Assembly: GCA_949316235.1 (NCBI GenBank)
Contig: OX438757.1
Span: 9,604,657-9,668,656, forward strand
Length of the DNA stretch: 64,000 bases
From: Oegoconia quadripuncta
Taxonomy: Eukaryota; Arthropoda; Insecta; Lepidoptera; Autostichidae
Direction of reading: 5' to 3'
The translations under genes were made by a program, and so were the position numbers. Positions 22,995 through 35,257 of this stretch are shown here, one piece after another. Under the pieces are notes generated by a model. It was not told where the DNA came from, searched no databases, and worked only from the letters and a program-made list of their open reading frames with translations. Every line of letters starts with the position of its first letter. Within the stretch, counting starts at the first letter, position 1.

Positions 22995-23420
22995 AATTTT
23001 TTTTGTTTATGCATAATGGGTTGCTACTTGACTTCAATCACACATGATGTTAAGTGAAGATGAGGTCGAAGGTGGAAGCGTACTATTTTGCTATTGGTTT
23101 TCGAGCAATGTCTGGCGCTGTCAGTCCTTGGCTGGGTGACCACTAGTGGTTTTTTAATGCGAGGGTTTCCGTGCTTCAGAGAGAACGTTAAAAAGTCGGT
23201 TTTTTGAATTGAAGACAGTCGTTAAGGCAAGTCAGTGGCCCACAAGGGCGGCTTAAAAACAATGAATGTCTGGTGGCCTAGTCCGACCCAAATCAACCAA
23301 TCATCACTGAGCCCGGGCGTTGGATTATGGCCCATACCCTCTCCCAGTGAGAATAGGCTTTGCCCAACAGTCGGGACGTGTAAGGCTGTTGATGAACCCA
23401 CGACGACAGAAGCTCGTTAG
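22995..23420 (-). repeat. composite of SINE fragments
   Basis: 22995-23085 (TTATGCATAATGGGTTGC, AGATGAGGTCGAAGGTGG) is a family B 3' fragment on the minus strand. 23100-23420 contains TTGGCTGGGTGACCACTAG and TGCTTCAGAGAGAACGTTAA, a different short repeat whose GGCTGGGTGACC resembles the end of 5S rRNA-derived SINEs, and it ends in CTCCCAGTGAGAATAGGCTT. No gene. Confidence 0.5.
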
Positions 23421-24004
23421 AAATTTATTTTCATTAGTACATGTTGGCATCTTGACAAGAAACGACGAATAGTTCGGATGTATCTTAATATTGCGTGGTA
23501 CGATTTGAGTACGGGTTTTTTATTTTATTTAAAATTAAACTAGGGCCTTTCCCCTTTTCTTAACCGATGTTTGATGATGAAATAGGATGAAACCAATGAA
23601 ATAGGTATGATAAAAATTGGCTCAACCGTTTCAAAGTTTAAACACAGTTACTTTGAATACGATGATATTATTATTTTACACGAGGCATAAATTAGCTTCC
23701 CTTGTAACTGATAAACAAACAAGTATGTACTTTTGAAACTAAAAAACATTTTAAAATCTATGCAACCATTTTGTCCATGCCACACACAAACATAGAAACT
23801 TAAAAATCTCTTGTGGGTTAAAATGTAGTTAATATTTGAAAACACCTCTTTTCTGTCCACGGCATTTCATGGCGTACCTACTCAATATTTGATGGCGGTG
23901 ATAAGGTACCGTTATGTAATATTAGGTAATATATAAACTGTAGTATTTCTATCGTAATACCACAAGGCAAAACGAACGACAAACTATGCAAGATGGTATA
24001 GGTA

Positions 24005-24400
24005 CTTAGCAATAGACAGTCCAGTAATCACGAGCATCATCTCCACTGTTTGGGCACAGCCTGCCCTCACTCAGTGAGGTATATGTCATCAACCACCACG
24101 CAGATCAAATGCGGATTGGTGGATTTATTTTAGTACTGGTGACCACCGGACAGCCAGTGTTTTAAGCCGACCCTACATGCCACCAACTTGGCTTAACTAC
24201 TGCCTTCCATTGCCGTCCGAAGTAGGGAAACACTAGCATTATAATGCCACTAGTGGACACCTATCCAAGGACTAGCCAGACATTGTTAAACTTCACTAAT
24301 GGAAAACGAATAGCGAATGCGACTGCACCGCGGGTGCTTCCAGTTAGTCCAGGACAGTCTGGGTGCAGACCTTATTCGTGTTGCTTCAGCTACAAATTTG
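24005..24400 (+). repeat. interspersed repeat related to 7668-7775
   Basis: Contains AACCACCACGCAGATCAAAT and ACCGGACAGCCAGTGTTTTA, plus CAGACATTGTTAAACTTCAC. These look like a moth SINE or LINE tail. It has no open frame of interest. Confidence 0.42.
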
Positions 24401-24449
24401 GGCATAACTATTCTGGATGACCACATTTCAACTTACGCCTAAGCCTGTA

Positions 24450-24745
24450 TATACTTTTTTTATTCGCGGGGAAACGCATTAAGCGTACCGCTCGCCTGGC
24501 AGACGGCGAGACGTTTATGTAAGAGTCCCCTCCCTATCGGGAGGGATACCCACTAAAACCCGGCGGCGACCTTCTTCGGCAGTAGGGAGGACCTGGGAAC
24601 GCATAAGCGGCTCCAGGTGTCCCCCCGCCCCGCCTCCCCTCGCAAGGGGAGGCCCGTTTCCAGAGGGCGGCTAGCGCGCTCTCCGCGGGGGGCGCTGTCG
24701 TGCCTCACACCGCGATCAGCGGGCGGTAAGAGGCGCGATAGGTAA
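24450..24745. other. isolated GC-rich segment of unknown origin
   Basis: About 300 bp of strongly GC-rich sequence in AT-rich surroundings (CCCCCCGCCCCGCCTCCCC, GGGAGGGATACCC, GCTAGCGCGCTCTCCGCGGG). It begins near TTATTCGCGGGGAAACGC and ends near GGCGCGATAGGTAACC. There is no conserved frame. It may be part of a GC-rich retroelement such as the one at 25631, but I saw no clear sequence match between the two. Confidence 0.4.
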
Positions 24746-26065
24746 CCTGTATATACTAATCAAATGTTACATACATGCAACTATGCCTTGAGTGGCTTCA
24801 AAGTATTGTATTGTTCCAGTCTTCAATATTGTTATTGAAAATTGTGATACAGGTGTTCATAATATTCTAAGTACGTGCCTAGCTAAAATGAATCATTAGT
24901 TAATTATTGTAGTATTCCAGATTAAGTAATGGTTTACATTACTCATTGACGCGATTATGCATGTCATTGCTATGTGAATGAAAAAAACAGTCAAGTGGGT
25001 GTCGGATGACGTGCCTTATTCTGAGTATTTTCTTTTATAGGATGCATTTCGGTGAGTATACGTTGGAATTACACAATTTTATTCCACTATATCTTCGCCA
25101 ATCCATTTTCGGGCTACTATGCATGAGAGAGTTTCCACCCGTATGTCGTTAACATACCAAATGTTTGTACTAAGCGGTTCGTTCGACTCTGCATTCATAC
25201 TGAGACCGCTTCTTCGATCTCATTCTACTTAATTCCTTAGTTTGTCAATTCGTAAAAAGAAAGTAAAGAAAAAATCTACTTCAAAAATCGTGCTATTCAC
25301 GTTATTATATTCCTCTCTAGCCGCTGGAATATGAAACACAAAGAGAAAGTTTACTCCGTCCAGTGGCTCCCTCATGAGATATTAAGATTTCCTTTTTAAA
25401 TAAATCAAAAAAAATCGCTCTGACCTGCAGTCGAGAAGCTTAAAAGCTAATATAATATAAATTCACGAAATTAAAAAATGTGGCCGTTCTCGTCAATGAT
25501 TTTAAATTCTCAAAAATAACCGTAATTAGAACAGAGCAATATTTTTGATTTGTGCTGTATTTTAAAAGAAATCTTAATTTATGTAATGAGAGTGCTACTG
25601 GATGGATTAAGCTGTTTTAATGTTGCTTGGGGTGCGATGTCAGACAACCTCCTCGTGTGCCTGATGGCTACTTGTCCCCCTGGATACGTCTGGGGGGAAC
25701 GGTAGTCGTTGGGCCGGTGCACCCTGGGCATCGGTCAACAACTTCTCTTTAAGGGTTCTTGTTGACCGATGGCTAATAGTCTGACGGGGTGGGCTCCTCC
25801 GCGTGTCCCTCTGGTTTAGCAGAGGGCACTGCGGATGGAGCAGGAGACGCTCCCCTCCTAGCGGGGGAGTAAGGGTGGGCTCGGTGTGCACTCGCACTGC
25901 CGCCGAGCAGGCCTGGGGAGGAGGTTAGGGGGAACCTCCTACCCCTTGCCACCGCCGGGCTCGTAATCCGGGACCGCGGCTTTCAGCTGCAGTCTGGGAC
26001 CGAGGGTCTTGGCTTAACCGCCCGGACCGCGAGGAAGGAAAACCTCTATAAAAAACCAGCCCAAG

Positions 26066-26151
26066 TTTCGGCTCCGAGGCCCGCCTCGGCGCCGAAATGC
26101 CCTCGTCGTCCCACTCCCGAAAATTCGTTTTCGGGAGTGGAACGACGAGGG
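26066..26151. other. two tandem stable hairpins
   Basis: First: 26066-26079 pairs with 26084-26097 (14 bp, one mismatch, loop CCCG). Second: 26100-26123 pairs with 26128-26151 (24 bp, one mismatch, loop TTCG). They are only 2 bp apart and lie inside the retroelement, about 440 bp from its 5' end. A third, 11-bp hairpin lies at about 26751-26783 (GAAGGCGCGCG). Confidence 0.75.
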
Positions 26152-26321
26152 ATGGTGGAGGGCGAATTCCACCACAGCGGGCTGCGACGAGGAAGCGGCG
26201 CTCCCTGAGGAATGCCCATCTGGGCAGGGGGCGCCGTGAAATCGTCTGCAGCACGTGGGCGACCTCTCCTTGACGACTGCAGCTAAGGCTGCGGCCGTCG
26301 ACGAGAGGTCGTGGGGAGCGG

Positions 26322-26366
26322 CCCCCCCCCCCTCTGTTCGGGGGGGGGGGGGGGGGGGGGGGGGGG
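26322..26366. repeat. C11 run followed by a G27 run
   Basis: Eleven Cs at 26322-26332, then TCTGTTC, then 27 Gs at 26340-26366. The length of such a homopolymer in an assembly is unreliable. The tract could pair with itself as C-G or form G-quadruplexes. Confidence 0.8.
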
Positions 26367-28345
26367 AGACGGCGGGCGGGTCGGAGGGGCGGTGTCAGCC
26401 AGCTGCCTCTACGGGCCTCCCGCTGTTGCAGGCCGCTATGGTAGGGGACGACTTCTCTGTTGAGAGGTCGTAGCCGTGCGGGACGGCCACTCTTTGCCGC
26501 CCGCAGCCAGGTTTGAGCTGCGGACGCCAAGGAGGGGCCGTGGAAAGCGGTCCTCTCTCTCTGCGAGGCGTGGAAACCTCTGCGAGGTCGGTCACTCGCA
26601 GAGGCCTCGCGGAGCGAGGGGAAATGCAGCCGCACGGGGGGCACGGAGGAGAGCTTATCTTTACTGATAGGCAATCCTCTGCCCCCCCTACCCTGCGGAG
26701 CCGTAGGTGGCGATCCGGGGGGATCACCGCCCACACATAGGCCCCGCGAGAAGGCGCGCGCGGTGTTTTCCGCGCGCCTTCTAGAGGTGGCTGGACCAGG
26801 CGATTCCTCCCTGCTCCAGCCCAGAGGTGGGCCTGCCGCCGCTTTTGCCCTGGCGGCGGGCACCGCGCTGGCGTGGCTGCGGACGAATACCAGATGGTAC
26901 CCGTGGCCACGCCGTCAACGGCGCGCGCGAGGGAACACCCAGGAGTTTTTAGTCGGTAGGCCGGAGTCCGACATAATCCGCCCCCCTCCCCCGAGGAGGG
27001 CGGATAAGCATGAGCGTTTCTCCTGGTAAAAAAAAAAAAAAAAAAAAAATGTTGCTTGGTATTTAATATGCGAGTTTACATCCTCGGTCTTTTTTAACAA
27101 TTAGTACTATGTTTGTTCTATTTGTATTTGTTGTCTTGGATCCTCCATTCTGGACACACTCCATTATTTTGTGGAACATGTCTTCTATCACTCCTAGGGC
27201 CACTTTAGTTTAGTATACAAGTAGTATGTGATTGTCCCTCAGTAGCAGCTTGTTAACCTATTATCATACCATAGTATCGCTTGTAACATGACAACCTTTG
27301 ATTCAGTCTGCAGTTCCACCAGTAGGTTCATGAATAGGTAATCAGTGTATCTCGAAAATTCGCTTGTCTTTTTTGTGATGACTACCTTTTATCTTATCTT
27401 AATATCTTTATTGCACACAAAATTGTTACAGAAATATGCATTGTATATAAGATGTATAAAGGAGAGCTTAACTTCGATAGAGTTTTCTACCAGGAAACCT
27501 TGGAGATACATAGTGTTTATTAGATTGGGCAGAAAAAAGTGTACACAACAATTGAAAATTTTTAACCTTTTATTTATTTTATTTATATAAATGTTGCAAA
27601 GCACTTTTAAAATTTGTGAATATTACATAGTTGTCCTTTAACATGTATATTGGCCAAGTTGTCCTTTTTGTTGTTTGATAAATAATGTTCAACAGAAAGA
27701 ACAATTTACAAGTTTTTCGACTATTACTCATGAACTTGTAAAATCTATTTACGTGTAATAGTTTTCCTTTTCACTTCATTAATATACTGCCGTGAATTTT
27801 TTCATGTATCCATTTAGCTTTTACGGGGGAGGGTCACTCGAATATAATAGAAATTAGCACGTTAAAGCTTTATTTCAATATTTCTTAAACGGAAACGTAA
27901 ATTGACAAACTCTTTAATATTTTTGAACGACATGTCCAATGACATCCCACATAGGGGGTACAAAAATTTTTAAAAAATTCATCCCCTCTTTACGTGTAGG
28001 CGAGGGACCCTAAAAAATTTTTTTTTCAAGATTTTATTTTACCACTTTGTCGGTGTAATTAATATGCCAAGCCAAATTACAGCTTTCTAGTATTAAGGGC
28101 TAAGCCTCGGCCAGACAGGCGGACATGGCGAAACTGTAAGGGTTCCTTGTTGACAACGGAATCCTAAAACATTGCGGTCGAACAGTAAAACCGTTGTAAA
28201 ATAGCGCGATAATGCACAATGCTGCTCTTGGGAGCAATGTGGGATATTTCAAACGATCTGATTTCTTAATATGGGAATAAAAAATGTAGTTTTTCTTGCG
28301 ATGTTATCTATACGCTAGCCTTACCGAGTTTAATCATTGCATATG

Positions 28346-28408
28346 ACAACTGTTCAGGAGATTGTTATTACCAGATTGTACGGTAATCACAATCTCCTGA
28401 ACAGTTGT
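28346..28408. other. 27-bp near-perfect hairpin, 63 nt in all
   Basis: 28346-28372 pairs with 28382-28408 with one mismatch and a 9-nt loop (AGATTGTAC). The outer 20 bp are perfect (ACAACTGTTCAGGAGATTGT). The surrounding DNA shows no transposon ends. The size equals a small-RNA precursor, but a stem this perfect is also typical of a tiny inverted-repeat element. Confidence 0.65.
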
Positions 28409-30097
28409 ATCACTTCACAGATCCAGTTCAAAGGGCTACGATTTTTTCGAGGGCTTAATAACACAAATTAAAACTTAATTTTCTCACTAATTATAAAATA
28501 TATCGAAAATCTGTCTTAAACGATTGATGAACAATTCCTGTAATTTATTAAGAGCTTAGTAATTCAATGAAAGGTATGATAAAGACAAAAATAGAAACCA
28601 AAAATGAAAAATCGGTCGTTTAGTTATCGGAGTTGTATCTGTTTAATTGAATTTATAAGTTCTAAAATCGTGTTTCGATTGTGTACAAATTTTGGAGAAA
28701 TTGATTATTTTTATTTAACATGAAAATGATTATTAACGATTGGCGCTTTATGGAGTTACACTTAGATACTTCCTATAAAAATTGTATTGATTGCTACAAA
28801 AATATTGCTTTAAAAAATGATAAGTAACAATAATATATTTTTTCTTTTTTTTTTCATTTAAATTGTTGCAGTGTGGTTTGATGTGTCTGTCTGTGGTACT
28901 ATATTTCGTTAGTGGTATTAGAAATACACAATAATACATAATAAGGGGATTATTCCCTTTATGTCAGTAGTATGATTGTATTAGAGAACAATGTCGCTAG
29001 TATATAGATAGATGGATAAGGCGTTTATTTGCATATTAAAGAAACACATACAAAAATAATAGAAGCAAAAATCATTCTGCTTGGTGTTATTCTTACAAAA
29101 TGTAGCCTTATTTTACAGTAATAAAAATAAAAACTCAAATTAAGTACAACTGTTACAACTTATAATAGAGTTGTATGTGTATCTGAACCACAAATGAGCC
29201 ATCGCTGAGTGTGGATCCTCACTTATTTCTTCAACTTTTGTGTCTCCTCCCTATTGCGGTCAAATTTTACTTTCGTTTAGTGACAATGAGCAAAGTAAAA
29301 AATCGTGTATTAATAGCTATTTGTGCGAGCCAGTTAGATGCTTCAGAACCTTCTAACTGCAGCAATGTGAAGTCTAGATCCTGTCCATGGAACGTTTTTC
29401 ACCACTTTCTGTGAAATGATTTGCTGTAATTATCACTCTGGGCTGACGAGTTGGCGATCGCAGATATTTGGGAGCTCCGCGATACAACAAAATCTAATTC
29501 TCGTGAAACCTACGACATGCACCCTTCAGACGCCTTATACGACACCCACGGGAAGAAATGGTTTTGTCGTTTTATACTCTGCCGGGAACCACATGCCCAT
29601 TAACCGTGGCGATATGACACGTGTCCATGATCAAAATATAGATTAAGAACCATAAGAAGGCAAAGCCAACTCTGCCGATTGAATTTTTAAATTCGTTACA
29701 AGCTCCCCGGCCTCCCCTCAAAACTGAAACCTTATAAGGACTTAATTCTGCCAAGAAATATGACCTGATCGTGTATCACGTCATCGCGCCGATAGCTCTG
29801 CAGCGAAGCGTATTAAAGGTAGAGCACTAACGGAGTCAGGATCATGTAAGCATATTTTCCTCAAATTCCACTTTTACCGAACAATTTCCCGTTATACTTA
29901 TAAACGTATGCTTGCAGATTTAGAAGCAGAACTTCACGATTACCTTAAATAACGCAAGGGTTCTTCCGTAACAGGGATACCAACAATGCAGGCTTTAAAC
30001 AACATAATTTCAAATATTACTTTTAGATATGTGCGTTATAAAGAACAAGCTTTGCATCGTACTGCTAACTGTGACAGTGCTACCAACATTGCAATCT

Positions 30098-30400
30098 TTA
30101 ACCCTTATCTACTAGCACGGGGTTACTTTGGACCCCAGTGTTCAAGTTGTGTAATTCCTCGAATTTTGTAACTATCTTCTCCACATGTCTAGCAGCTTCC
30201 TAAAATGCTCATTACTTAATAATTCACTTGTATGCGTGTCCCAGAGTTGCGTAGATGTGTCTGTGGAGTGAATCTGGGGTTCAAACGGACCCCACGCGAG
30301 CACTTTCCTGATTTTTTTGGCGGTGAGATTCTTGTTAAGCCGTAGCAAAAACAAATGAAGCGAAGTAGGGGAATTGAGAGACCCCAATCTTCTATCAACG
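30098..30400. repeat. possible piggyBac-like MITE end with palindromic motifs
   Basis: TTAA at 30098-30101 is followed by CCCTTATCTACTAGCACGGG. Three 18-nt GGGG-N10-CCCC motifs follow at 30119-30136, 30276-30293 and 30368-30385, like those just inside the ends of the piggyBac element at 19567. No right end was found. Confidence 0.4.
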
Positions 30401-30769
30401 ACACCCCCGCCATTAATTTCTAAATAGGCAGATGTATCTTTTATCCAAGATCTAACGACATTGAAATTAAAATGATGCGCCAAATTTGTAAGGACCATTT
30501 ACCTATGTATGTGCCGATTCTCCACAAAACATATATGTTTTCTAAATTGTATCGTGTGACGTTATTTCTACTCAACTAATCCAACTTTAAAGTTATAAAT
30601 GCGAAAGTTTGGATGTTTATTTATTGGCCGCTCAATTTACGACGAAACAAATGAGCAGTTTTGGATAGAATACGTTTCCTACCGATGTAGTCAGTAGTTT
30701 TCATGGAGTAAACACGTACTACATAAATTATGTAAATAGTTGCAAATAGTTGTCAATAAAATAATTAAA

Positions 30770-31720
30770 TCATCATCATTACCAGCCACAGGACGTCCAC
30801 GACCTAGGCCTCCCCCATATATATTTAAATACTTTGCCCGGGTGTATCTGAGTAAAGCACGGCCCGTAATGCATTAGGTATATACGGTTTTTTTTACATT
30901 AAAGACTAAACGAAGGCCTGGTTATTAGCCATGATTGACAAAACTCGTTTAAGCCGTTTCAAAGATACATACCTACATAAAGTCATGCCTGTTGCCATGC
31001 CAAAACCACAAACTTCCACTTGAAACTGACACACCTCTTTTGCTTCATTCACTCTCATAACAGGTTTTTGGTGTATTTCGATAATATTTCTAAATTTGAG
31101 ATATTTTATATTTAAAAATAACGACGTGCCAAAAGGATCACTGCTAAACTGCAGAGCCTCGAACACCGTCGCAAGGTTGCCTGTCTCACTGCCTTTTACA
31201 GGATGCACTTCAGTGAGTGTGCGTTGGAATTACATAATCTTACTTCAGCATCGCCATTTCATCTTCGGGCTACTAGGCGTGGGGAGGGAATCCACTCGTA
31301 TGTATTTAACATACCGAACATTCGCACTAAGCGGTTCGACTCTTCATTCATAATGCAAACAGCCAAGGTATATGGAACTCCCTTCCGGCGTCAGTCTTTC
31401 CTGAATCTTACAACCTTGGGATCTCCAAGAGCAGGGTGAATAGGCATCTACTGAGATTGCGTGCTTCATCTTCGGCCACATCGTCACTTTCCATCAGGTG
31501 AGATTGTGGTCAAACGTGTATCCAGTTAATCATAATAAATTATGTGAAAATCGGTTAAGCAGTTTCGAAGATATTTAGCTTTTAACACAGTTAGTTTTGT
31601 TTACCTGGATGATATAATCATTTGTATTTTTTTATGCACAACGGATTATTACTTGGCCTCAATCACACCTGACTTTAAGTGAAGATGGGACCGAGAAGGG
31701 CGACGATATGTTCGGGGGTT
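30770..31720. repeat. cluster of repeat fragments
   Basis: 30770-30830 is an RTE/SINE-like tail (ATCATCATTACCAGCCACAG, GACCTAGGCCTCCCC). 30890-31110 and 31545-31625 are family D pieces (AAGCCGTTTCAAAGATA, TGGTGTATTTCGATAA, GCAGTTTCGAAGATATTTAG). 31640-31720 is a family B fragment on the minus strand. No gene. Confidence 0.5.
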
Positions 31721-32074
31721 TTCTAAATTATTAATTTATAGTTATTATTATCTATCCGTCTTTTTCGTAACATGTAATAGGTGGTCGTAATGTCACGTGT
31801 GCTACGTGAGGGACAGAGAAAGTGATCGAATTTACAACACTATTCACACCAGTGGGTGGATAGGTCACGTAATGCACAACAGATTTTATCGATATCTTCC
31901 GTTCCACGAGTTGTTACGTCTTCACTACCTTTATCCCGAATAAGGTGGTTAATGATATCCCAAACATACTCGTAAAACCTTTCATTCGTTGGCCTTTCAA
32001 AATGTAGAGAAAAGCACGTTTCGGGAGTAAGTCCATTGACGTTGTCACGTGCAAGTCTATTCTACGAACGATTG

Positions 32075-32310
32075 GTGTAGTGACCCTGTCAACGAAACCT
32101 ACGGTTGCTGGTTCGAATCCCGCGAGGAGTGATGAATACATTGACTAAGTGTATAGCTGATAGGCCCATAGGCTGCTGACTATGGATGTTTATATAAATA
32201 TTTATGTATGTTTATCCGTTATCTGTGTACATATTATAAGGTTTGCTTAGTTTGGAACTAGATGATTGTTGTACGTGTCCGAGATATTTTAAAAATATGT
32301 CTCCTTTTGC
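32075..32310 (+). repeat. tRNA-like SINE, family A, copy 2
   Basis: Box B sequence GGTTCGAATCCCGCG at about 32110, then GACTATGGATGTTTATATAA and GCTTAGTTTGGAACTAGATG near the 3' end, in the same order as the copies at 48920 and 62705. Confidence 0.75.
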
Positions 32311-33614
32311 GACTTCCACAGTAAGAGAGCGATTCTTTTTGTTAAAAAGTTTTTTAATTATTTTTGTTGGAAACTAACAAACAAATGGCACTGGTGGCTA
32401 CATAATCAATTCACAAAGCTTCCACTGCAGGACGGTTTTTCTGGCCTCCTCGCATGTTGCAGATTTCTTCAGAATGTAATAAATGCTTACTTATAAATAA
32501 ATATATTGATCTATAATTTACTTATAAATAAATATATACCTTATTATAATATCCATCCACACCATTTCACAGTATACCTACCAAACCTATACGTATACTA
32601 TTATCATAAATGAGAAAATCAGACTGCCCAGAGATAACCTGGGACCTGGAGAAAGGTATATGTTACAGGCAACTTTTCCAAAAAGGAGGAGGTGAAGAAA
32701 GCTAATAAGTTTTTAAACCTCGACATAAAGAAGGATATTATACCTAAGTATGAAGCCTCTGCATGTCTGTTTGCGGCATTGTTGCGCCAAATCGAATAGA
32801 ACTGATTTGAAAACTTTTTTTTCGAAAAATAGTGTTTGCATGATGTTTAACCGCTTTGTAGATTTAGCTTTTAATCCAGTTAATTGGTTTACTTAGATAT
32901 TTTAATAGTGAACTCGGTAGTAAAATTAAATCTTACCAAGTCCAATAATACATATTCCAATTTTTTTAGTCATGTAAATACTATGTGACCCTTCTATTCA
33001 CATAATCAATCAATCAAATCAATAGATATTTATTGATAGTAGGCATACACACATCATATCAACAGCCTGTAAAACTCCACTACTGCACATAAACCTCTCC
33101 CATGAGAGAGATTTGCATCGCTCTCCCATGGGAGGATTTGCCCTAAGCGCCACACTCTAGGCAGGCGGATTGGCAATCGCAGACTTTGTCTGGGAGTTCC
33201 GGACTAATGACGCTCCTGTCCATCACTAGCAAATACTTATTCGGACAGATTTTATCATCTGACAGCGAAACCTTGAAAAGTTAATATTATACGTTGTGTA
33301 GTTGACGGCGTTTTAACGGCGATGGGCTCATCCCCTGTCACATGTGCATTTCTGTATATTTCGAAGGTGAAACGTGAATGTTTTTAAGCATTAATCTTGT
33401 AATGATTAGAACACCCAAAAGATTTACTTTGGGATCAATCAATCAATCAAGTACACTTTATTGCTTAAAAATTTTACAATACACATCATAAATATAGCTT
33501 CAAAATAAAATTGTGCAACCAGACGGTCTTATCGCTATTTGGGATAAATGTCGTGACTTTGTGTATGTACCAATGAATGTAATTGAAATCTTACACATCG
33601 TGTCAGCAGGTGGA

Positions 33615-33620
33615 TCCACT
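33615..33620. repeat. Polinton target-site duplication, left
   Basis: TCCACT directly before the element; the same six bases follow it at 48616-48621. A 6-bp duplication is the family rule for Polintons. Confidence 0.93.
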
Positions 33621-34357
33621 AGTAGTACGTATTCGAGAGTTCTGGACCAGCCCCGGGCCCTCCCCCTAAAAAAAGGTCACCACGGTGTGTTCCCCCTTTC
33701 ACGGTCTCATTGGCGGCTTTAATTGGGTCGTTATTGACGGATTTGCCAGTTAACTTTGTTTGCTAATTATAATGGCTAGTAAAAAATTGTCCTTATCTAA
33801 CCTAATAATAGGTTCACACATAAATCAAGTGGACGATAACTCCTCGGCTTTTGGCGCTTTTGTGTACCTACAACTGATACAAGTCTGAACTTGTTCATGG
33901 TAAGCATAGCGATTACAGCAGGTGTATGTTTTTAATATGGAAAAAAATTAAATTTATTGTCAGCAATGAAACTGCCTTTCCATTATTCTTTTATTTAGTT
34001 TTCTAATTTATGATCAATTTATATTTATGGCAGTAGTCGACAAAAAACATGCACCTTTTACGGTGAATAGAAACTTCGTAATTTAAGTTATTTCATTATA
34101 GTATACCATTTTTTCCTAGTAAGATTTGGAAACAGGTGAGACTTTTTTGCTCGTCACGTTGGAATGTGTACGCCTTTAGATGAAATGATAACGATCACCC
34201 ACTGTCAAATTTATTTATGTTAGTTATTCTTTAGATCGCCATCTGCGGCATACGCAGTATTTTTTCTTAATTTTTTAATTCGATTCAATAATAAATATGT
34301 AGGGTTAATTCTTAATAGCTACTACGTATGTGGTATCACCACTCTACCTGGATAGGG

Positions 34358-34392
34358 TATTTAAAGCGAGACGGCTTGTACAGCACCACAGT
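34358..34392 (+). promoter_or_regulatory. TATA box and initiator of the left repeat-borne gene
   Basis: TATTTAAA at 34358-34365 and ACAGT at 34388-34392 (predicted start at A34390, 32 bp downstream) match the insect TATA plus initiator layout. The start codon is at 34471. An identical copy serves the right repeat (47844-47878, minus strand). Confidence 0.65.
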
Positions 34393-34470
34393 CCAAATTC
34401 GATCGCCCGCCTCGCCTCGAGACACAGTCGTACATTTCATAGTGAAAAGTGTTAAACTACGCTTTCTGTC

Positions 34471-35047
34471 ATGTCGGTAAGTTTTTGTCTGTAACTACAT
34501 TGTTTATGTGTTGTCTACTTTACCTGGACGATCTGTTTCGATGCAATTGCTTGACCTAACCTTCGTTTTCTGCTCGTTTCAGACGTCGATTCCTGACAGT
34601 GATTACACCTTTAAGAACTATTACTTTCCTACTGCCGATCTAAGCGACGATGATGAAACTCAAGATCCTCCTGCCTTGAAGGTCAAGCAAAACATTGCTA
34701 AGAGAAACATTGATTGTTTCTTTGAGAAGCCCAAGAAAAAGAGGGTCCGACTACAGTCTTCCAATATTGCCCAAGCTAACGGAGAAGGAACTTCATACAT
34801 TTCATCGAATAATGATGACGGATCCTCAGCGAGTCATCTCATTAAAATAGAAGTGTATGAGATGAAAAAGTTGAAAGATGTTCAACCAATTGATTACTGG
34901 AAATATGCAGATGTTCGTGTTAAATATTACGCCTCAGAAGACGACAAGCATTACCGAAATGTAAGAGATTTAATTTACAATATAACAAAACAGGTGGCAA
35001 CGAAGACCGACTGCACAAAGTACTACATAACAGCGGATAAGAAATAA
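34471..35047 (+). CDS. repeat-borne nuclear-type protein of unknown function, left copy (two exons)
   Basis: Exon 1 is only ATGTCG (34471-34476), followed by a GTAAGT donor. The 106-bp intron ends CTCGTTTCAG at 34582 and exon 2 runs 34583-35047. The joined product is 156 residues. It is acidic near the start (DLSDDDETQD), then has a basic run KPKKKRVR at about residue 50 that resembles a nuclear-localisation signal, then a serine/asparagine-rich linker. The C-terminal 60 residues look folded (IDYWKYADVRVKYYASEDDK). I do not recognise the family. Having a copy in each repeat gives two doses, both transcribed inward. A DNA-binding or early regulatory role is a guess. Confidence 0.75.
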
Positions 35048-35257
35048 TTCCTGGAATAGCCCGTTTCTTGCGACTCCCAATAGAGCAACGTTATAATTTA
35101 TGGGTTTCTTCTTAGCACATTAACTGTCGCGACGCAGACTCTACTGAAAAACAGCAATAAATTTTTCGTTCCCCACCGTTTTATACCTGTCTATAAGATA
35201 CACCTCATATAAGCCACATGCCACCGAGAGATACATTTGTCTAACGCAGGCAGAAGG

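Larger units (their letters stand above)
25631..27049 (+). mobile_element. GC-rich poly-A retroelement with target duplications
   Basis: Flanked by TGTTGCTTGG at 25621-25630 and at 27050-27059 (10 bp, or up to 12 including adjacent As). The 3' end has about 22 As just before the right duplication, which shows insertion by target-primed reverse transcription. The body (about 1.4 kb) is GC-rich, with stable hairpins and a 27-G run. Long frames on either strand are simple by-products of GC content (PPPPPP and GGGGGG runs) and I do not call them genes. It is most likely a non-autonomous or internally deleted LINE derivative. Confidence 0.75.

Noticed and set aside
25925..26910. Long open frames of 312 and 171 aa on the minus strand
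   Set aside because: They lie inside the GC-rich poly-A retroelement, on the strand opposite to its poly-A tail. They are rich in Pro, Arg and Gly from C and G runs and match no family I know; high GC removes stop codons by chance.
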